DNA of 64,000 nt, from positions 310,001-374,000 of the forward strand of contig JASWJB010000004.1 of the NCBI GenBank assembly GCA_032433595.1, given 5' to 3'. Source of the stretch: Conoideocrella luteorostrata (taxonomy: Eukaryota; Ascomycota; Sordariomycetes; Hypocreales; Clavicipitaceae). Shown here one piece after another: positions 35,230-47,403 of the stretch; within the stretch, counting starts at the first letter, position 1, and every line of letters starts with the position of its first letter. The notes below the pieces were generated by a model. The model did not search any database and was not told where the DNA came from. It saw only the letters and a program-made list of their open reading frames with translations. A program made the position numbers and the translations under genes.

Positions 35230-36273
35230 GTACTGATCGGGCCGGCCGGGCGTCAGATTCAAGATGCGATTTGATCTAGCGGATCAAATGGAAGCTGTTA
35301 GAGATAATCCCTCCGTCAACCAGTTCTTACAAAGATTCGAATGCTGCATAAAATAAAGATGATACGGGTAGATGTATGATCAATGCATTTTGTGGTTCTG
35401 TGATGATGTGGCAAGAAACTCAACGGAGCTGCGTAAAGCCAAGCAGTTAGAGAGTCTAGAATAAGAGGAACCGTCATTTTTTACTTCTATGCAACATCCC
35501 GTGTCAGTTTTAGATATATATTGACTCGATTAATTATCCTTGATGCCGAGTAGCGGCATAATGTGGGATAGTACGCAGTGGACATAGGTGCAACTAAGTG
35601 AGTCAGTCCGTTTGTAACCCACTCAAGCTGCAAAATAAACGTAATGACCGCTACTAATTATAATATCTGTAAACAGTACCTTAATACAAATACCAAGAAA
35701 CAAATGTGACGACAATCAGCTGCTTGGACGAGCGGAGGCACTTGAGTCGGCATATACTGACGAAACTTATCAATAGTTAGCTTTTACAACCGGCCCACCT
35801 AATGAACAAATATGGATTTTGAGTTGCAAGATAACACTATGTATGCGGATTGCCCCGTGCGCTGCGACGGTGATCCGTCACTCTGGGTCTTTGGACCCAT
35901 AGTCAGCCCATAACTAATGCGAAGCTCGTATCCGGGCTGGTATTAGATCACAATTTGTAAGGCTAGGGGCATCAAATGGCTATAAAGGACGTCAAACTCC
36001 TCACATACTGCGGACGAAGCATCTACAACCGTTTCATCCGCCATAGATCACCCACTATAAACCACATCGCATCAGCCAGATTATATCCCCTAACAATTCC
36101 AAATACAAACGGCGTTAATACGACCACAAAGTTTGTTCTGAGTTTTCACTTTGTCACGTTATCAAACGTCAAAATTTCTACAATAGCGTTTCACACTGAC
36201 GCATATTTTCCGCCTATAGGTATAACAAGCGTACAACCCCCACCTTCATTCAACCGTCTTTGCTGCTGCAAAA
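35230..36273. other. Intergenic region
   Basis: No supported gene. A TATAAA element at 35980-35985 lies about 290 bp before the secreted prepropeptide gene. Confidence 0.55.
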
Positions 36274-36597
36274 ATGAGATTTGCCGTTTCCGTCATTGTC
36301 TTGTACCTCTCTTATGTCAACGGAGCGCCGTTGGCTAATGAGAAGAAGGGCATGCAATTGGAGAGACGGGGTATAGAGTGTGTATTTACAACGCGCGGAA
36401 AGGTCACTGTTGACTGCTTCAAAGCGGGGCCTACTCCTGAAAGGTAAGCGACGCACAGGATCGTAATGTTTTCCTTCCAATGCTAACCCAGAAGCAATAG
36501 CTGCTACTTGGGTTCTAATGGGAAAATGCTGCCTGCTATGGATCTTCTACCTGCAAAGCATGACGAGTGTCATTTCTCGTCCCTTCCCAGCTGTTAA
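36274..36597 (+). CDS. Small secreted prepropeptide (88 aa)
   Basis: Two exons (36274-36443, 36501-36597) give 88 aa. The signal peptide is residues 1-17 (FAVSVIVLYLSYVNG). A short propeptide ends in LERR, a likely Kex2 site, so the mature peptide would be about 55 residues beginning GIECVF. The mature part has five cysteines, ending in SSLPSC. The intron has a GTAAGC donor and two acceptors nine bases apart (CCCAG at 36491, ATAG at 36500). Both keep the frame, so two forms differing by three residues are possible. I do not recognise the family; an antimicrobial or effector peptide is a guess from its design. Confidence 0.7.
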
Positions 36598-39023
36598 GAA
36601 TACTGCATACTCTGTGGCTCTTGAACTGGCAGGAATATTTCCTTCGACACGCAGGGCGTAAGATATTGTTGCCGAGAATACGGTATGATATGAGCTACAA
36701 GTTACGGGTTCTTATTTGGAGCACATATATACGGCCGCACTGTACACTTTCCTCCGCTTGGCAAGGCGGAGTGCATTCATGCTCTCTATAGGCGCCAGTA
36801 TTTACGTAGCTTTAGAAAGTATATTCAAATCATTGAAGCCACCTCTCTACCACTATCATCTGACTAGATGACGGTTTTTTAACATTCAACGAAAGTGCAA
36901 CGGAAGTTGCCCTGCCTAACAGAACCTGCTTGCTACAGTTCTGGGCGTTCAACCTAACAGTATTACTGCTTCATTTCCTGGCCATTTAACGTGTAGCCAA
37001 CTAAGCCCACTTGGGGGGCATTATCAGAATTAAGATTGCCATTGCAAATCCAACATTGAGTTCTAAGTTGCCGCCCTCTGCGCGTCTCTAGTCCCCAATG
37101 CAGCGATCTTTGCCTGAGCATCTACTGCTGCGGCTTTGCTGCAGCATTCGCTCTGCAAACACTGATGAGTTGGTATTTGATGCGGTTGGTCATGATATTT
37201 GGATTAAGGGCTTCCTGCTGGTTTTTGTTGACGAGAGGATCAACAGCCTGGAAAGTGAATTCGGTGACCTTACGCCCAGTCAGACCAGCGTCGAACTAAA
37301 TTGTAGGAAAGTAGAGACCAAATTCAAGACCCCGAATAGACGAGGCCTTGAAGCCTTCAAAATTGCACATGATAGCATTCTGAACCGCTCCAGATCCTTG
37401 CTGGGGAGAAGAGAACAGGCCAGATTGTTAATAAGATGATACTATTTTCGCTTCAAAGCAAATACTCTTCCAAACCTGGCCTATTGGCAGATGCGAAAAT
37501 CAGCTTCTGATTATCAGCACTGTTCACAGTGAGAAGCCACTTGCTGGCTTCGTCTGAGCTAAGATGCTAATAGGGTGGCTGGGATAAATTCACGTGCGAT
37601 TTTGGACTTGACCGAATTGGTCAGATCAAGTGATATAGCTATAAGAAGAGGGCTTTGTTGTGCAAGGATCACGAATTTAAGGTTTCCCCCGCTGTGACGA
37701 CTGGTGATTGGTCCAAGGGATAAATCGGGTCGTGAATCTATGTTGGCACTAAAACTAGGACGTCGTGGTCTGAGCAATAAGGGACGTCACTGTGGATGAT
37801 AGACTGCAAGTGATAATCCGTTGGTATTTAAATAGATTAGTAGATTCAAGTATAGATGGCTGTGTTGAGAGCTGTCTAGCTTTTTATCTAAAACAGTGAA
37901 ATTTGGCGGCGTCTATATACTACACGGTTCACCGCTGGTTCACTCTAACTAAGATTGACTCTCCCACGATGTTTCCTGACGTTGTACAGAAGGTTCACGT
38001 AGAGCTCACCCGAGTCCTGGGGGTCGCAGCCACTGCACGTGTCCTAGCTGCCGGTTCTTGCAGTCCACGTGGCTTCGCAATTTTGTCTAAAATACGGAAA
38101 TGGATATTTCACGATAAACGTACCGCCAATGCTCAGCATCTGTGTATTTGTCTTAATTCAGCGTGTTTTTACAGCCGAGTCTTTCTGTCCATTGCCGGTC
38201 CTTGAACTCAGTTTTAGCACTGATGCGACCGGACAGGGAGGCTGTATGAACGGGGTTGACGTAGCGGGGGGGTGGTTGTCCACTGCTACGGTTAGACTAA
38301 CAATGGCTTGGAATAAGGTTAACATGCCAGCAATATGAGTTGTCATTATGATGTCTCCATCACAGTCAACTTGAGCGGTGTGTGAAGTCTGGCCTTGCTT
38401 TTTTGTCAGGCTCGGAAGTGCGTTGGAGTGTTGGCGCTGTGGAGCAACTTCTGGATTTGCAATCTGTGCTGCGTCGCCTGCCGGTTCATCGCGCAAAGAT
38501 AAGAGGGCAAAGCGTCTGCAAAGCTCGTCGATTGAATCAGTTGCTACGTGTCGCTGCATTATCCCCCTCTGGTTTGGGTGTAAATAATTCGATTACTATT
38601 TAGAAGGCGGTGTTCTGCTTTCTTTATGCTCAAGCCTGGACACATCTTCTATCAAATACTCGGCGAATAGCAAACGATAGGTGTTACCCTTCCTGGCCGC
38701 ATAGAGATGATAGCCAACGTCAGGTTGAGGAAACAGAGCCTGTCGTGGAGAGTTCACTCTCATGTCATTGTGACACTCCAGATCTCGTAACTTTACATTC
38801 CTCAACTACAGTTTTCAGGCTCTCAGTCTGAAAAGCACCGGGTAATTTGCACTCGTAATTGTTACAATAGAATCGGACAGAGCAAGTATGTGCTGGTTCC
38901 AGCATTACAACAGGCAGATTCAATAGTCATTAGTCGGCATGTCATGTACTGCAATAGGTTCTTGTCAATGGCCGAGGCCTGATTCATTAAAAGAGCGTTA
39001 TTTTGCGTCTGACCATAAACAAT
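36598..39023. other. Intergenic region with two doubtful frames
   Basis: No firm gene in 2.4 kb. A 113-codon ATG frame (37098-37439, plus) has no known domain. A 133-codon ATG frame (38158-38559, minus) has protein-like composition (SIDELCRRFALLSLRDEPAG, then CDGDIIM) and might be a relic or a small hypothetical gene; confidence for either is about 0.2. Confidence 0.45.
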
Positions 39024-40628
39024 TTACGAGTGTCCCTTGTCCCACGGAATGCTGACGCCGAAGTCCCTCGCGACCCTCATGGCAGAGATGACACATCCTT
39101 CCAGCACAACCAAGCCATCCCAGCACCAAGATCCTGTGATCCAAACACCGTCTTCTCCGTTTGTCCAAACACCACAATTGCTATCGTCACCCGAGATACT
39201 CTTGCGCAAAGCTCTATTGACAACACGTCTGCTTCGGATCGTGCGTAATGTTCTGGTGAATGTCGCAGAATGTAAACTTCCCTTTGGTAAGTCGGTCCCA
39301 GCAGAAGGGCTTGTTCTCACAGTCACCCCATTTGGCAGAAAATGGAGCGACTCGGACCGGACGACATCGGCAGAGAACATGGTCCTGAATACCATGACTT
39401 GGGTGTCGCCTCGGCGATATGAACACTCGCCGGAAGTTTTGTGTCCTTTTTCATGTACAAGCGACATTTTTGCTGAGGCTGGAGCTGATACCGAGCTGGT
39501 AACAGGAGCTGTAGGAATCATACTGAGTGTGGATTTAGCTGGATCAAAAATGGCCGCTGCTACGTTTGGGGACACAGCAAGCACCACACGATCAAACATC
39601 TCCTCGGACATGGGACGTCCTTTGTCTGCTGGCCGCTCCCAGCGTATCAAGACCTGTCCGTCTGCTTGGTCTACCTTCAAGACTCGGGCTCGTAGCCGGA
39701 CATCTTGGATTTGGTTGGACAGGGCCGATTGAACTCGATTGATGCCTCCTTTATTTACATATGTTTTGCGCCAAAACGATCCCTTCACGAAATTGGTGAC
39801 GTCGCTCGCAGGAAAGTCCATCATCTCGGCATGTGAGCAGCTGCATATGACGCTCAACACTGGGAGTAGATAACACGACAGGTATTGTTGGGGTAGCCGT
39901 ATTCTGTCGACATACTGACGAAAGGACTCGTAATGGCTGAAGTCATCGGTATTAAAGTCCAGGTCGGAGTGTGACTTTGGCCGAATCCTGCGCGGGGCTA
40001 GGAGAAAGCAGGAGGCGAAAAACCAAATGTGGCATATGGCTAGATAGAAGGTCTGTAAAATCGTTTCAAATGAGCTGCGCCAGAAGTGCGACGACATCAG
40101 CAGCATTTCATGCAGCCTTCTGCCGTACACAAAGTAAGTCCCCGGTATCGTCTCTGCATTCTCATAGCAAGATGGATCGAATTCGGATCGAGACGTCGCG
40201 GATGCCTTGGCATAGACCCAAGTTAGACTGATTGGCTGAAAGGGCATGCCCAGGTAGTCGTACATGCGACAGAGATTGTCGTAGTAACCTCTACAGAAGC
40301 TGCGCGGCGGAATGTCGATGCGCTCGGTCACGCCCGTCCCGTCATTCTTGACCGTAACGGATGCCGCATCCAGGGACATGGCCTCCGCCTGTGAAGCTGT
40401 TTAGATGCATTGCGCGAGAAAATTGCGAAAAAGTGGGAGTAGATGCGTGTATACCTGTTCGAAAAGCGTGACATGATATCGCTTTTGCTTGTCCTGCTGC
40501 AGCAGATACGCAGTAGTAAGCCCAGCCAATCCAGTTCCAACGATGGCGACACGGATTTTTCGGGCGCAATTTGCCGGCTCGGCCTGCGGCTGCTCTTTGC
40601 TCAACTCTCCGTTATGCGTGCCGTCCAT
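39024..40628 (-). CDS. FAD-dependent oxidoreductase (amine-oxidase-like)
   Basis: Two minus-strand exons (40628-40455, 40388-39024) give 512 aa. The dinucleotide-binding motif VAIVGTGLAGLTTAYLLQ lies near residue 30, and the FAD ribose-binding acidic residue follows in VTLFEQ just before the intron. Exon 2 continues with AEAMSLDAASVTV, typical of fungal FAD/NAD(P)-binding proteins annotated as amine oxidases. A hydrophobic stretch (LAICHIWFFASCFLLA) suggests membrane attachment. The C-terminal FAD contact is GVWITGSWCWDGLVVLEG. The ATG at 40628 was chosen because sequence upstream in frame opens only with GTG. The substrate is unknown; no secondary-metabolite core enzyme lies nearby. Confidence 0.8.
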
Positions 40629-42626
40629 GCCGAATTTGCCAGCGTCCGGATGGCTTTGGCATAGAGAGGAAGACTGTGCGTAAGAGAGAGAGAGAAGGAA
40701 GGAGAGAGGTTGAGGGGATACTAGTTTGGCTTGATGCGACACTACAACGGTCACAATCCATTATGAGGGTCCGACAATACAAATACATTGTCTAGTGTCT
40801 AACTAACTACCCAGTGTCTACTAGTAACTACCCAGTCTGCTAGTCGACCCAGTTCGAAACGCTTACTACGGCCGAGGCAGAGCGGACGTGAAACCAAGGC
40901 TCCGCTCCGGCCACTCAAGGGCTGTCGCTCTCTGTTGCAAAGGGTAAGGAGCAAAAACTCCCTGTATTGCCTGCATTACATCGTCAATACTCCGTACTGT
41001 GTCCGTTGATCTGATGAAGTCAACGGTTCTGCACGTCCAATCAAATAAAGGCAATTGCCGGCTGCGTGGCGATGGACTCAGGGGTGCATACTCCGTTGGG
41101 GCCGTTACGGCTTTCGTGTTACGCCGAGGGACGTCATAGCCGGTCCAATCGTTGGACCGAGTAGAGCCCAGACAAGTGGGTCGTCTGGTCTTTCATTCAC
41201 ATGCCAAGGTGCAGTAGTGGATTTTTCACACAAACCCGTCATTGCCCCCCACCAAACAGAAAAGCTTCCGGTCCCGGTGCGCTTCAATCTTTGTAATAAA
41301 ATAGCGGCAGGGATACTTCACACTACGTGCTCCGTAGAACTCTGTGCTCTGCACATTTCTCACCGCCTAAGGCTGTAATTTAGTAGTGGCGTCTGCTGCG
41401 CACTCAGATTAGCTTACCGCGCAAACTGCCGGGGTGCCCTTTTTCCTCAGGTCCTTCCTGTAGGGCATCATCATCAAAAATATCTATATCATCCAATCAG
41501 ACCCCTTGAATGCAACACTGTGCAGGAGTTTCTCAATCCACGATACAGAACTAGAAGTACGTTAAGTACCTCCTGGCAAATAGAGAGCTGGCAAGACCTG
41601 TACTCCTACCACAATAGTGTGACTGTATACCAGAGTACGTTCCTTTTCAGGAAGATGCATATATGGCTAATGCCATGCGATTTTAGCAGTTCATCTAAGG
41701 CTACTTTACAATCTAGTTAGCCTACGTTCCCGCTAAGGTTAGTGTGCGCTCCGCATCAATCCGCGGATAATATCTGGGTAACTATGCTATTTCCTGTTAA
41801 GCTTAATCTGTAAAGTTGATGGCTGCAAATTGGCTGTCGTTTTCGACCGCTTGGCGGGCACCCCACCCCTGCGCTCCCCACGCCCTACTTAGGAACACTG
41901 CCGCCAAGGAGGACCTTCACTGCAATTTCAACTCCTCCCAAGGGTTGCTCCCCCACCAAGAGAGCTGACATCCACTGCGATTTCGAAAGCTCCCGACCAC
42001 AAATTCCTAGCAGCAATAAGTACAGCCAAAAATAAACCAAGCGCCCGTGCTAAGTATGGGTAGATAGGCGGGGTCGACCAGTAGTTAGCCCAGCGCTCTA
42101 AAAATTGTCGTCCAGAGTAGGCGTCACATCCTCCGGACGCCACATCTCAGGATATGGACGTACATTTGCTGTGAACCTGCACTTTTGCTGTAAACTGTTA
42201 ATAGCCTTATAGATTAAACTTTGTGAACCAAATAAGGAACCCGCAAGACTACTGAACTGATAGTATACCTTATGCGCGCGACTAGATAGCACAGGCCGTA
42301 GATAAGCATAGATAATGAAGTCGAGCTAGTGTGTAGGCGAGCGTGTAACTAAAATAGAAGCACAAAGCCAAGAGGGCGTGTCACAGATAATAATTTGCGC
42401 GTATTACTACGTATGTAAAGCATTTTTGTTTCATGAGACAACTTAGATAGCTTGATGATTCGATACCGCCACGTTGTGTAGCAGTTATTGCCGCCAAAGG
42501 AAGGCATACCAAATGCTAGATATCGTCAGAATCGTCACTAATCCTAGGACTTCTATGGTACACGTTGTTGTGGGACACCTAACGCGCCATGCAGATAAGC
42601 GGAGGCGACAATAATTATCTCTCCAC
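40629..42626. other. Intergenic region
   Basis: No supported gene in 2 kb. One exact TACTCCGTA (40988) and near matches (41088, 41330) lie in it. Short minus-strand frames at 41928-42292 show no domain. Confidence 0.55.
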
Positions 42627-43571
42627 CTAGTGAGGCTGATTCCATCCAGGGTTCGAAAAGCTCGAGAAAAGACCTACCCAATCAAAGGAAGATTTCTCAC
42701 TGGAGGGTACATTTTGGCTTGCGGGTACTTTTTCACCTGTGGCTGGTTTTCCCCCGACTATGACTGCGTGTACTGCAACTCCTCTTGGTCCGCATTTGTT
42801 CCAGTCGAAACCCTTTTCGCGTGTTACTACATGTTCAGCAGTAACCTCCTCAAGCTTTTTATCATCTATCAGGCTCCTGATGCTTTTCTCGATCATGAAT
42901 TGCATTCCCTCCCCTGTTTGACCGAAGCCTGGCGCGATCATCCCTGCAGTGGCTTCGAACTTCTCTTTGACGTGGTAGATATGAAAGGTGTTGGATCTAT
43001 CGACCCCAGTAAGTGGCCAAGCGGGGTAAGGGTTGAGACTTGAGGGTGGTAAAGCCCTTGAGCCGTAGGAAGTGCCTAAAATAGCAAGGAAACTCCCTTG
43101 AAAAGAAAAGAATTAATAAGCAGTCCTGAATTCCCGTCGAAACTCTATATAATATGTGTTTTACATACCATTCTCTGATCCGAAACGATCTAGGGATGTA
43201 CCTGGAGGTATATCCGTGATGCTGCTTTGACTTGTACCGTTGGTGAAGTTGGAAAATCCATTTGCATAAGGATAGATCCATTGCTTGTTCTCATTTTTGT
43301 ACTTCGATAATAAAGCACCAGGTTTCATGCCCGCGAGAGGGTCGTAATCTCGCAATATGCAGTCTAAGATACGGTTCTTCGGAGATGGACGAGTCTCTTT
43401 GGTCGCATTGCTTCCGTGGAGTATGAGTCCAAGATTCTCATCGCCGCAGATGTAGTCTTTTGATTTTTCGGCGTTGTTTGCAGTGCCTGTACAATCATAG
43501 TGCGACGCGGGAGCGGCGCTGGTCAAGGTAGACCCAAGAAATAAAGACAGAAAAGCGTGTGAGACCTTCAT
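42627..43571 (-). CDS. Secreted TNT-domain NADase
   Basis: Two minus-strand exons (43571-43169, 43096-42627) give 290 aa. The intron has a GTATGT donor and a TTCAAG acceptor; this acceptor restores SFLAILGTS, whereas a later TTTTAG would delete it. A signal peptide (about 1-19) is followed by a Cys-containing N-terminal part and then the TNT fold first known from the tuberculosis necrotizing toxin. Family hallmarks are WIYPYANGF, LDRFGSENG and APGFGQTGEG. R129 and Q194 are the expected catalytic residues. Known fungal members sit on the cell or spore surface and hydrolyse NAD+ to nicotinamide and ADP-ribose. No immunity protein is seen nearby, which fits a secreted enzyme. A TATA-like box lies about 130 bp upstream (43702-43710). 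Confidence 0.83.
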
Positions 43572-45179
43572 GTTGTTATAGTAAAGAGAGTGGGCGAAAA
43601 TTTCAAGGTGAAGGGAAGAACTAAACGTTGTAAAAACGTTTTTATTTTAAAGCTGAAGGACTTTTGTAATACCTAGATTTTGGTAGGCAACCAGCGGATG
43701 CTTTATATAAGTCTGGTTACCCGTATGGAAATGATAAACAGAGTATTTCTGAAGCAACAATGGGTAGAGAGTCATATAATAAAACGGTTTCGTTGATAAC
43801 TAATGTTAAGCCATAAAGTAATTAAATTGCATTTACGAACTGATTACTTCTGTCGCAAGGTGTAGGTGGTCGTAGTGGCTCCGGCATAGAGCCTTGCTCC
43901 TTATCTGTGACAGCGTCAGCGTGCGTGAAATTTTCCTGCACACCACATTCGGTTGGCCTTCTGTATTATAGCTGAGTAGTCTCTAGTGAGTCTCCACTTC
44001 ATTAAAATTTTAAAAACAAAGTTAAACACTTTGTATCAGTCTAAAATTAAGCTATTATTTGCCCCATAAGGTTTCAAGTACATGAATCGTTTCTGCAACA
44101 GCCCGCATTGAACGGTCGTTAAGAACCAGGCAGTAAGACCGCCAGCCGATACTTTTACCACAAGTTTAACAATGGCAGAGATGAACACTACCTAAAACGG
44201 CTATAGCGATCGCAGTCCCTGTTTTCACAGTAATGCCAAAACAGTTTACACAGTCCAGGTAGACTAGTCCTCAATCCGTGAGGCTGACTCGTCGGCATTG
44301 CTGCTCATTAAGATTAATGGTCACATGGTATAGCTATTGTCTCGAAGAACCCGTCAACGGAGGATTCCACGGGAATGTCTCAATTTGGCGGCGCAATATC
44401 GTATGATAGAACTCACGACCTGACAAAATGCCCCAAATCAGTAGCTAGAAATTATCCATAAAAAGAGATCGTATTCCTCGTCAAATAGCTAGAATACAAG
44501 GACAACTCCGCTACGTCAGGGCAACAGCTTCCGTAGCCGCTCACATTGTGACAGCTATTCAGTATTAATATTGGGGTTTAGATGCTGGAAGATGTTGCCC
44601 ACGCTAAACTGCACAAGTAAGCAAGTATCCTAAACCCAATCACCGAAGTTACTGCGAGACGGGTTATTTTAACCGATCAATTGAGTCTCACGGAAGCATT
44701 AGAGATTCTTTTGCATCACAGTCTTATCTGACTAATGTACACCTAAATACTATGTTTGACGTGGTGCTGGTTTACCTAAATATTCTTACGCCATGATGGC
44801 TGTCTCTGGGGCATTCGTTCCCGGAACAGGCCGGGGTGTTTATTTAGTATGCTCCAATGGCGTCAATGAGGTTTTCTAGTGTGATTATGGCATTAGGTCG
44901 GACGACTGAGATGATACTAGATTTCACGGGAAGTCCAAGAAGGGAGTGTAATACGGTCCGACCAACTGCTAACTGACAATTTTCAGCACCCTTACAATAA
45001 GCACCCTCGATTTTATTTTCGACACCTTGCTCGTACTATAACTTTCTAACGCTGCACCAAGAGCACGGAGTAATGGCACCCGAATCGATAGTCAATACGT
45101 TGACTCAAGTATATAAAAGTTGACGAAATTGGAATTTACTCTGCGATTGATAAACTATTGTCTGCTACTACTGTCCACA
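43572..45179. other. Intergenic region, AT-rich
   Basis: No supported gene in 1.6 kb. The composition is AT-rich with no long open frame on either strand. One near match to TACGGAGTA lies at 45064. Confidence 0.6.
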
Positions 45180-46961
45180 TTAGTTCTCTGTTGTCTTGAG
45201 CAGCATATCGTCCATCATTGCCTTCTCAATGGGCAAGACCAAATTAAGGAAAACTCCTAGAACCGCCGCGATGATAAAGGGTGTTGTGATGATTAATTGG
45301 ATGCTTTGAAGTAAACCCTGAAGGGCGACATTCGAACCTTGATAGCTGATGACTTGATCGAACCATGTGGGCGTGACTATGTCTATGAAACCAAATGCTA
45401 ATGCGACGATTAAAATGAAGCGATTGCGGCGGGTGAAGTCAACCATTCCGAGGACCCGAATGCCAGCCACCGCGATGGTGCTGAAGAGAAACACCTGCAT
45501 ACCCCCGAGGACGGATGCCGGCATAGCAGTAAATATTGCGCCAAATTTACCTATAATACCCATAAGAATCAGGAAACCTGATGCTGCCCAGCCCGCACGA
45601 CGAGACTAGAATACAAAGTCAGTAACCTATGAAACAGGTGGTAAGAAACGAAAACCTACCGCGCATCCGGTAACTACAATCGTACCGTTGTTGCCTGCTT
45701 GAGCTACCATGGGAAGCGCCGTGCCAAACGCACTGAGCAAGCTGCCGATGCCATCACAGAGAATGCCCCCCTGAATGCGCGAATTGAACTCGGTCCCTTC
45801 GATGTTGAGCCCCGAGATCTCCGCTGTGGCGAGGATATCAGGCATGCAAGCTATACCTTGAACAATGAACAGGACTACCAGGGGCAGCACAAGAGCTCCG
45901 TCAACACTGAGATGGAAAGTATGTCTCCACAGGAAGGTGGCATATGGGGCATTGTTAATATTTTCCGGAGACCAGTAGCCTGTTGCTGCCGAGATGGCAC
46001 ACCCGACGCCTAGTCCGAGAACAATGGCCGCAGACCTCATAAGCGGCGACCCGAATTGCTCGATGATGACTATGCTAAAGAAAACGCTGAATCCAAGCCC
46101 AATCAACCGTGGATGGGCCCAGGGAAGCGCATTAGGAGCATCGATATTTGGGCAGAGCGCATAGAAACCTTGGCCGTTACTACAGTTGACGGACCCCGCC
46201 CAGTTGTTCATCCCGTTCCTAACCAAATAAACTCCAAGAAGCAACAACAAAGAACCGGTTACGACTTTCGGGAAAGCCCGGTTGAGGATATTTGGTGGCA
46301 CCATGGACATGGCAATCTGTACCCAAGCTGTGCAGAGGATCGTGCCGAGAAGTGAGCCCCAGGCTTCCGGGCATGGGAGCCGTGTGCCGTCCTCGGCCAC
46401 TGGACAGGTGCCGTTCTGATATCGCATGTTGGTATAGGCAAAAGCGATGGGTATAATGTCAAACGTAGGCCCTACAACGCTAAGGAGCCCGGTCCCGACA
46501 TAGAACGGCGTGCCTCTTATGTGTAGCCGCGTTACTTGCAGAGCCGTCGCAATGCCCGTGGTAATAAAGCAGGCGGCGATGAGATACGCGACTTGGTCCG
46601 CCTCGAGATGAAATGCACCTACAGCAAGGGCCAGGGGCGGAGAGACGATGGATCCAACCATGGTCAAGGCATGCTGGAAGCCCAAAAGAAGCGTGAGCAG
46701 TATGGGGACTCGATCATGCAAGCCATAGAATGGAATCGCGCTGTCCTTGTACTTGCGATTGAAGGGATAGATGTTGGGCGTCGCAAGGTACCAGTAATCA
46801 TAATCACCTAGCCATGCATCTTTGGACAGGATACATGAAGAAAACCGAGCTGCTCGCTCACGCAACGTGAGTTGCAAGGGATGGCATACTTGTGTATCAG
46901 TTGAGGCCGGGTGAATGACACTAGGAGTAGAAGGAGTCTTGATGTCCGCCGGGTGGGCCAT
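45180..46961 (-). CDS. NAT/NCS2 nucleobase permease, UapA-like
   Basis: Plasma-membrane proton symporter of the nucleobase-ascorbate family, which imports xanthine, uric acid, uracil or related bases. Two minus-strand exons (46961-45660, 45605-45180) give 575 aa with about 14 spans. Family features include the N-terminal DYDYWYLATP, LLGFQHALTMVGS in TM1 and GYWSPENINNAPYATFLW. The signature normally QNNG....TR reads GNNGTIVVTG here: Gly423 replaces the Gln, and Gly432 the Arg, that set substrate binding in UapA. The substrate probably differs from xanthine/urate. It shares a 442-bp promoter with the amidohydrolase gene, so uptake and deamination are probably co-regulated. Confidence 0.9.
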
Positions 46962-47403
46962 GACGAGTGTCTGCGGTCGCTTGATTTGAAATGGTGTTGA
47001 TTCCTCTTCCGGGTTGCCGGCTCATAAGCTCTTATGAGACGGTGGTGAAGTGTCTTGCCACGGATGCTCTGTAGTGACTTTGTCAGATATGGGGAACGCC
47101 AAACTTAGGCTGTTATCTACTGTCGCGGCTACGAGATAGCTCTTTAGGAGGTTACCGCGCATAATAAACGTATCCGTATCCATCAGCAACATGTTGATGA
47201 TTGCTGAGGAGGGAAAACTAGCACAAGATAAGGCCGAGATCTGTCGTACGACGAGTCGGCCTAGCGGCAACACGCCAAGATTGGCGTACGATAATAATAA
47301 CTTTGCAACAATGTATTTTACATGTGGCAGAGTGTGCTGCGGCTCCAATATAATCCAGCGCATCTTTTTCTTTTGCTTGCTCCTGCGTTTCACCGCAGCA
47401 AAA
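46962..47403. promoter_or_regulatory. Divergent promoter of permease and amidohydrolase
   Basis: The two start codons are 442 bp apart and face away from each other. The interval holds a strong inverted repeat (47021-47038), two GATA-type sites (TTATCT near 47111 and GATAAG near 47226) of the kind bound by the nitrogen regulator AreA, and a CT-rich stretch before the amidohydrolase ATG. Sites are seen; binding is inferred. Confidence 0.55.
47021..47038. promoter_or_regulatory. Inverted repeat, candidate operator
   Basis: CTCATAAG-CT-CTTATGAG: perfect 8-bp arms around a 2-bp spacer, about 60 bp upstream of the permease ATG. The half-site CTCATAAG recurs at 48994-49001, between the 3' ends of the amidohydrolase and first dioxygenase genes. 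It could be a site for a dimeric regulator. Confidence 0.45.
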
